Notes under the pieces: generated by a model
Told to the model about the DNA's origin: nothing
Seen by the model: the letters and a program-made list of their open reading frames with translations, nothing else
Databases searched by the model: none
Assembly (NCBI GenBank): GCA_913009475.1
Contig: CAJVYJ010000057.1
Location: 1 to 10,051 of the forward strand
Origin: an uncultured Actinomycetes bacterium
GTDB lineage: Bacteria > Actinomycetota > Aquicultoria > CAJVYJ01
Direction of reading: 5' to 3'
Length of the DNA: 10,051 nucleotides
Shown here: piece after piece, positions 6,589 to 10,051 of the stretch
Numbering within the stretch: the first letter of the stretch is position 1
Layout: each line of letters begins with the position of its first letter
Program-made: the position numbers and the translations under genes

Positions 6589-7188
6589 TTATATCTCTCT
6601 GCGTCCTGCGAGAGCACAGCTAAGCGTTAACTCATCGGCGTATTCCAGCTCACCTCCCACCGGTATACCGCTGGCAATGCGGCTGGTCTTAATATTAAAG
6701 GGTTTTAACAACTTGGCGATATACATCGCTGTTTGCTCGCCCTCAATATTTGGATTGGTAGCCAGCACTATCTCTTTAATAGTAGTATTTTTTAAGCGCT
6801 TAAGTAACTGAGCGATTTTAAGCTGCTCAGGGCCGATGCCGTCTATGGGAGCGATTGTGCCTTGAAGCACATGATAAAGACCGTGATATTGGTGGGTTTT
6901 CTCAATGGCCACGATATCCTTAGCGTCTTCAACTACACAGATAAGGTCGCGGTTACGTTTAGGGTCTTGGCAGATGGGGCAGAGCTCATCGTTGGCGAAA
7001 TTAAAACAGTCGCGGCAAAAATGAATGCCGGATTTAGCCTTAACCAGCGCTCGCGCTAAGTTTTCAGCGTTTTCAATTGAGCTCTCCAGAATAAAAAACG
7101 CCAACCGCTGGGCGGTTTTAGGGCCGATCCCCGGCAATTTTACTAATTCATTTATAAGATTGTTAAGTGGTTTTGAATAGTATGACAT
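6589..7188 (-). CDS. recR: Recombination mediator protein RecR
   Basis: RecR works with RecF and RecO to load RecA onto single-stranded DNA at gaps, forming a ring-shaped clamp on DNA. All family parts are present in 199 residues, the usual length: helix-hairpin-helix LPGIGPKTAQRLAF (18-31), a four-cysteine zinc finger (C58, C61, C70, C73), and a Toprim domain from about 81 with the acidic E87-D88 and the segment TNPNIEGEQTA (144-154). The C-terminal GIPVGGELEYADELTL is also family-typical. It follows ybaB after 90 bases, and only a weak ribosome-site-like GTGAG precedes its ATG, so translation may start less efficiently than for its neighbours. Confidence 0.98.
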   Translation of the reverse strand: MSYYSKPLNNLINELVKLPGIGPKTAQRLAFFILESSIENAENLARALVKAKSGIHFCRDCFNFANDELCPICQDPKRNRDLICVVEDAKDIVAIEKTHQYHGLYHVLQGTIAPIDGIGPEQLKIAQLLKRLKNTTIKEIVLATNPNIEGEQTAMYIAKLLKPFNIKTSRIASGIPVGGELEYADELTLSCALAGRREI

Positions 7189-7227
7189 CTATACTCACAG
7201 TTACTTTCCCGTTTGCGTTAACTCTAT

Positions 7228-7248
7228 TTCTTCCCCCTTTTTCAAAGG
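7228..7248. repeat. 21-base repeat copy inside the ybaB-recR gap
   Basis: The 21 bases starting TTCTTCCCCC and ending CAAAGG are identical to 9432-9452. The copy at 9432-9464 goes on to form a palindrome, whereas here the matching arm has decayed (GGTGGCTTAGAGG). It widens the spacing between two genes that are often nearly touching. Confidence 0.8.
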
Positions 7249-7278
7249 TGGCTTAGAGGAAAACCCTTACCCCTGCAT

Positions 7279-7590
7279 TTACAATCCCGGAATCCCCAGC
7301 CCCGCGGTCAATCCGCCCATCTTTTTATTGGCCAGCTCTTGCGATTGGCGCAGCGCTTCATTGACGGCCGCTGTTACCATATCCTGCAACATATCTATGT
7401 CGTTCGGGTCAACCGCCTCCGGGTCGATGGTAATCGATAAAACTTGCTGCTGCCCGTTTACCGTCGCTTTTACCATGCCGCCCCCGGCACTGGCTTCTAC
7501 TTGCTCACCGGCGAGGTCTTCCTGTACACGCGCCATTTCCGCCTGCATTTTTTTCATTTGTTTCATCATCTTTCCGTACTGCTTCCCCAT
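7279..7590 (-). CDS. ybaB: YbaB/EbfC nucleoid-associated protein
   Basis: A small DNA-binding protein of 103 residues that forms dimers with a tweezer-like shape and coats the nucleoid; it is nearly always encoded beside dnaX and recR. The Met/Lys/Gln-rich N-terminal helix (1-30) and the family core GGGMVKATVNGQQQVLSITI (36-55) followed by DPEAVDPNDIDMLQDMV are plain. The start is fixed by a perfect AGGAGG (7601-7596), five bases before the ATG. It sits 16 bases after dnaX. The gene is complete, with no unusual residues; a short Gly/Met-rich tail (from about 91) is normal for the family. Confidence 0.97.
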   Translation of the reverse strand: MGKQYGKMMKQMKKMQAEMARVQEDLAGEQVEASAGGGMVKATVNGQQQVLSITIDPEAVDPNDIDMLQDMVTAAVNEALRQSQELANKKMGGLTAGLGIPGL

Positions 7591-7606
7591 AATTTCCTCC
7601 TAGTCG

Positions 7607-9304
7607 TTATTCCGTGTCGTTTTTCTCGCTGACTATCTCAGCGCCAAAACTATTTTTAATTAAGCCTAAGGTCAAATTTTCATCATCAACAGCGTCGTCG
7701 GCTTCAATCAGCGCGCTCGCCGGACTCTCGGTTGCCGCCGGTTTAACCTTATTTTTATTTGTCTCCGCTCCCACTGTGATAACTAAATTTAAATCCTTAC
7801 CCAGTATATTCTTGAGCGCGGTTTTGAGCGCGGCTGTTTTGGTGGGTTTCTTTAAGAGTTCTTGGCGCCAATCAGTACCCGCATCAATAATAAATTTGCC
7901 GTTATCCACGGATATCGGCCGGCATTCCATTAGAATAGCATGCGTAGGCAAGCTAAGCCCTTTTATTTTCGCCATTATAGTCGGCCAAAATCTTTCAACC
8001 TCTCTTAAACTCATATTGCCGGCGGACGTGGCCCGCGATTTATTTATAACTTTTTTAGGCGTAATTTTTTCATCGTCGGTGACCACTTTCGCCGGAGCTA
8101 TTTTTTTCACGGTCACTTTTTTTGTTTCTCGCGGGGCCGGGATGACGGAGATATGGCTATTGTCCAATTGTCTCTCCAGCTTTTCCAAACGTTCCCGCAG
8201 CGCGTCAGTATCATCATCCGCTGCTGGTGTCATCAACTTTACGCAGGACATTTCCAAGATAAATTGCGGGTCGCTGATATTTTTCATTTCAGTTAAAGCT
8301 TGGCTGAATATATTTAGCAGCCGCCGCGTTTGTGCTTTACTAAGATTTTTCGCGTGTACTTTTAAGGTCTCGATTTCTTCAGTGGTCGCGTTGATGAGTT
8401 TATCGGCGCCGCCATTTTGAATAATAAAGATATTGCGCCCGTAATCGACTAATTCTTTTGTAAATTGGCGCAGGTTAACACCTTCGACTATCAGGTCATT
8501 GGTAAAGGTAAATATCTCTCCCGCCGCGCCGCTGATAATGATATCGATCAATCGGTTAATTTTTTCGCCCGCGACTAAACCCAGCAGTCCGATTACGTCA
8601 GTCGCCTTTATCTCTTTACTGGTATAGGAAGCCAGCTGGTCAAGAATACCCAGCCCGTCACGGAGCCCGCCTCTGGCCTCTTTGGCAATCAATTCAAAAG
8701 CCTCGTCTTCGACCTTGATTTTTTCCGCTTTAGCTACTTTTTTTAACTGTTTTACCAAGTCGGAAAATAATATTGGGCGAAAATCAAAGCGTTGGCACCG
8801 GGAAATGATGGTCGGCAAGACCTTACTTGGTTCCGTGGTAGCGAGAATAAAAATAATATGAGCGGGTGGTTCTTCAAGCAGTTTCAGGAGAGCGTTAAAA
8901 GCTTCATTCGTCAACATGTGGACTTCATCGATGATGTATACTTTTTTCGGGCCCTCGCTGGGAACAAAATTAACTTTCTCACGCAGATCTCTTATTTCAT
9001 CGATACCGCGATTGGAAGCGGCGTCTATCTCAAAGACATCAAGCGACGAACCATCGCTTATGCGTAAGCAGCTGTTGCATTTTTGGCAGGGCTTGGAAGT
9101 CGGCCCTTCTTGGCAGTTGGCGGCTTTGGCCAGAATCTTAGCGGTGCTGGTTTTGCCGGTGCCCCTGGGGCCGGTGAATAGATACGCGTGGGAAACGCGA
9201 TTATTATCAACGGCGTTGGCCAGAGTGCGCGCCACGTGTTCTTGGCCGATCAACTCGGCAAATGATTGTGGGCGCCATTTTCGATATAATGATATATAAG
9301 CCAA
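7607..9304 (-). CDS. dnaX: DNA polymerase III subunit gamma/tau
   Basis: The clamp-loader ATPase that places the sliding clamp on DNA and, as tau, holds the replicase together. In 565 residues: the opening SLYRKWRPQSFAELIGQEHV, Walker A GPRGTGKTS (45-53), zinc-binding C64, C73, C76, C79, Walker B IIDEVH (124-129), the sensor-1 region ATTEPSKV (155-162) and arginine finger in SRC (168-170). The AAA+ and collar domains end near 360, followed by a coiled-coil-like stretch (365-383), a Lys/Pro-rich linker (390-425) and a C-terminal DnaX domain (about 430-513). The start is TTG: an in-frame TGA lies nine bases upstream (9313-9311) and the family opening follows at once. The nearest ribosome-site-like AAAGGA is 12 bases away, which is long. 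Two A7 runs in the linker may allow a shorter gamma form (listed separately). Confidence 0.98.
   Translation of the reverse strand: MAYISLYRKWRPQSFAELIGQEHVARTLANAVDNNRVSHAYLFTGPRGTGKTSTAKILAKAANCQEGPTSKPCQKCNSCLRISDGSSLDVFEIDAASNRGIDEIRDLREKVNFVPSEGPKKVYIIDEVHMLTNEAFNALLKLLEEPPAHIIFILATTEPSKVLPTIISRCQRFDFRPILFSDLVKQLKKVAKAEKIKVEDEAFELIAKEARGGLRDGLGILDQLASYTSKEIKATDVIGLLGLVAGEKINRLIDIIISGAAGEIFTFTNDLIVEGVNLRQFTKELVDYGRNIFIIQNGGADKLINATTEEIETLKVHAKNLSKAQTRRLLNIFSQALTEMKNISDPQFILEMSCVKLMTPAADDDTDALRERLEKLERQLDNSHISVIPAPRETKKVTVKKIAPAKVVTDDEKITPKKVINKSRATSAGNMSLREVERFWPTIMAKIKGLSLPTHAILMECRPISVDNGKFIIDAGTDWRQELLKKPTKTAALKTALKNILGKDLNLVITVGAETNKNKVKPAATESPASALIEADDAVDDENLTLGLIKNSFGAEIVSEKNDTE
8070..8123 (-). 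promoter_or_regulatory. Candidate slippage/frameshift site in dnaX
   Basis: On the coding strand two runs of seven A lie 9 bases apart (8123-8117 and 8107-8101), at codons 395-396 and 400-401, in the linker after the collar domain. A slip to the -1 frame at either reaches the same TGA at 8072-8070; from the first it would give a product of about 411 residues. GTGACC directly after the first run pairs with GGTCAC (8084-8079). Escherichia coli and Thermus dnaX both make gamma by slippage at comparable A runs (known). Whether it occurs here is inference. Confidence 0.35.
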
Positions 9305-9431
9305 TTCGCGTCATTATCCTTTATCTCGTTTTGCTCGAAATTGTAAAATTTAAACTGTTAATATCAAATTGCAAAATCAATTATACCGCAATCTCCCCTG
9401 ACCCCTCTTGTTCGAGGAGAAACCACGCTTC

Positions 9432-9464
9432 TTCTTCCCCCTTTTTCAAAGGGACTGAGGGGGA
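9432..9464. repeat. Palindromic repeat related to 7228-7248
   Basis: TCCCCCT (9436-9442) and AGGGGGA (9458-9464) are perfect 7-base inverted arms around a 15-base loop. The first 21 bases are identical to 7228-7248. Repeats of this CCCCCTTTTTCAAAGGG form are widespread between bacterial genes. Confidence 0.75.
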
Positions 9465-9507
9465 TTTAGTGCATTTTTATCTCATACTCTTTCATTTTTA
9501 GAATTTT

Positions 9508-9525
9508 ATCAGAGCAAGCTCTGAT
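9508..9525. repeat. Perfect hairpin, ATCAGAGC / GCTCTGAT
   Basis: Eight-base perfect inverted arms around AA, between dnaX and the MITE-like element. A second, weaker hairpin (AGCCG at 9554-9558, CGGCT at 9565-9569) follows. On the minus strand an A/T-rich tract follows the first hairpin (TAAAATTC), so it may stop transcription coming from the SRP RNA side, but the U content is poor. Confidence 0.6.
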
Positions 9526-9591
9526 GCTACGCATGTTCCACTTTCACGGTTAAAGCCGGCTCCGCGGCTATATGTTTTACACTTTTACCGC

Positions 9592-9743
9592 TGTCATCCT
9601 CGACCTGATCGGGAATCCACGGCCAACTGCGCCTTTTAATGTTTTACGTACTCTGGTTTCAATGCACCTCTTTATCTGGATTCCCAGTCAAGCTGAGAAT
9701 GACAAGCGTAAGAGAACTGAGAATGACAAAAAGCGTCAGTTTC
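9592..9743 (-). repeat. MITE-like inverted-repeat element, copy C
   Basis: Inverted copy of the element at 4441-4551. The core runs from TGTCATCC (9592-9599) to GAATGACA (9697-9704), with inner arms GGGAATCCA (9611-9619) and TGGATTCCC (9677-9685). The spacer between modules is 51 bases against 33 in copy B, alignable only near one end. The GAATGACA end is repeated at 9721-9728, followed by the shared flank AAGCGTCAGTT, so the outer end looks partly duplicated. Confidence 0.85.
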
Positions 9744-9774
9744 TGCTCACCCTTCCTCCGTAACTCCGGAACTC

Positions 9775-10051
9775 AAAATAAATGACCGCGCACCCGCCCT
9801 TGGCTACTGCTTCGAAGCGATACTTAAGTAGCCGGCTCCGGCCAGGCAACCCATGCGGCACATAGAAGGGTTCGATTACCGCTGCTTCCTCCCGGATCTG
9901 ACGGGATTCACGAATTTCTATTGCGCAGGACCCGGCTTTCAACACCGCTTGCCTAAGCTCTTTCTAAGAAAACAAGAGTCGCGGACGGGAATTCAGCCCC
10001 GCTATAGCGGATTGCGGGTTACAGGGCACCGCTGACTCCCCACCTAGCACG
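9775..10051 (-). ncRNA. ffs: Signal recognition particle RNA, large bacterial type (5' end cut)
   Basis: The RNA core of the signal recognition particle, which binds Ffh and guides membrane-protein synthesis. Read on the minus strand, the 5' part CGTGCTAGGTGGGGAGTC and GGTGCCCTGTAACCCGCAAT form the Alu domain with its conserved UGUAA (10023-10019). The S-domain hairpin is at 9902-9881: a GGGA tetraloop (9893-9890) and the conserved AGCAGC on its 3' side. Long-range helix 5 is supported by CCCGTCC with GGGCGGG, AGGCAA with TTGCCT, and CGTGC (10051-10047) with GCGCG (9791-9787). The RNA probably ends in the U-rich stretch at 9783-9775; the first few bases lie beyond the window. Length of about 280 nt fits the Bacillus/Thermus-type class. 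Its place upstream of dnaX matches B. subtilis scr-dnaX. Confidence 0.95.

Larger units (their letters stand above)
9305..9774. other. Gap between SRP RNA and dnaX, filled with repeats and leader
   Basis: These 470 bases lie between the SRP RNA 3' end and dnaX, both minus strand. Nearest dnaX (9305-9395) is AT-rich and likely holds its promoter; TATAAT occurs at 9385-9380 on the minus strand but without a good -35. The rest is repeats: the palindrome at 9432-9464, a hairpin at 9508-9525, a hairpin at 9554-9569 and the MITE-like copy at 9592-9743. No gene is visible. Confidence 0.6.

Noticed and set aside
7614..8420. 268-codon open frame on the plus strand
   Set aside because: It is antisense to the dnaX linker and C-terminal region; Ser/Phe-rich composition reflects the complement of Lys/Glu/Ala codons.
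9736..9945. 69-codon open frame on the minus strand, and a 60-codon one on the plus strand at 9853-10035
   Set aside because: Both lie within or across the SRP RNA, whose conserved sequence and pairing explain this stretch.

Overview
The window is ordinary bacterial chromosome, probably the left end of a contig, with a sequencing artefact fused to its first 129 bases. Bases 64-129 are an Illumina TruSeq P7/index/Read-2 adapter, preceded by a T-rich run-off tail; genuine genome starts at about base 130. The organism cannot be named. The order SRP RNA - dnaX - ybaB - recR is the one known from Bacillus subtilis (scr-dnaX-yaaK-recR) and relatives. The SRP RNA is the large type with an Alu domain. 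Both point to a Gram-positive-type or deep-branching Terrabacteria lineage (Firmicutes, Actinobacteria, Chloroflexi or an uncultured relative). Small dispersed palindromic repeats are abundant between genes, and two genes start with TTG.

Left part (130-4092): the 3' end of an unrecognised gene (+) converges on a membrane-anchored NodB-type polysaccharide deacetylase (-). That gene diverges from a complete 880-residue P2-type, Ca2+-pump-like ATPase (+).

Middle (4093-5748): a 725-base gene-free stretch holds a promoter-like sequence and a cluster of palindromic repeats. A CsoR-type copper-sensing repressor (+) follows, then a convergent STAS-domain protein (-), then 250 bases of small hairpins.

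Right part (5749-10051, all minus strand, listed in transcription order): a large SRP RNA cut at its 5' end by the window edge, about 470 bases of repeats and AT-rich leader, dnaX (gamma/tau clamp-loader subunit), ybaB (nucleoid-associated protein), recR (RecFOR repair) and a calcineurin-like metallophosphoesterase. Spacings of 16, 90 and 12 bases suggest one transcript. DnaX, YbaB and RecR serve DNA replication and repair; the phosphoesterase appears to be a hitch-hiker.

I found no defence system, CRISPR, prophage or new multi-gene system. The points worth checking are the adapter artefact, a mobile-looking inverted-repeat element present as an inverted pair 5 kb apart, a possible slippage/frameshift site in dnaX, an SRP RNA with a variant S-domain hairpin, and a CsoR gene with no copper pump beside it.
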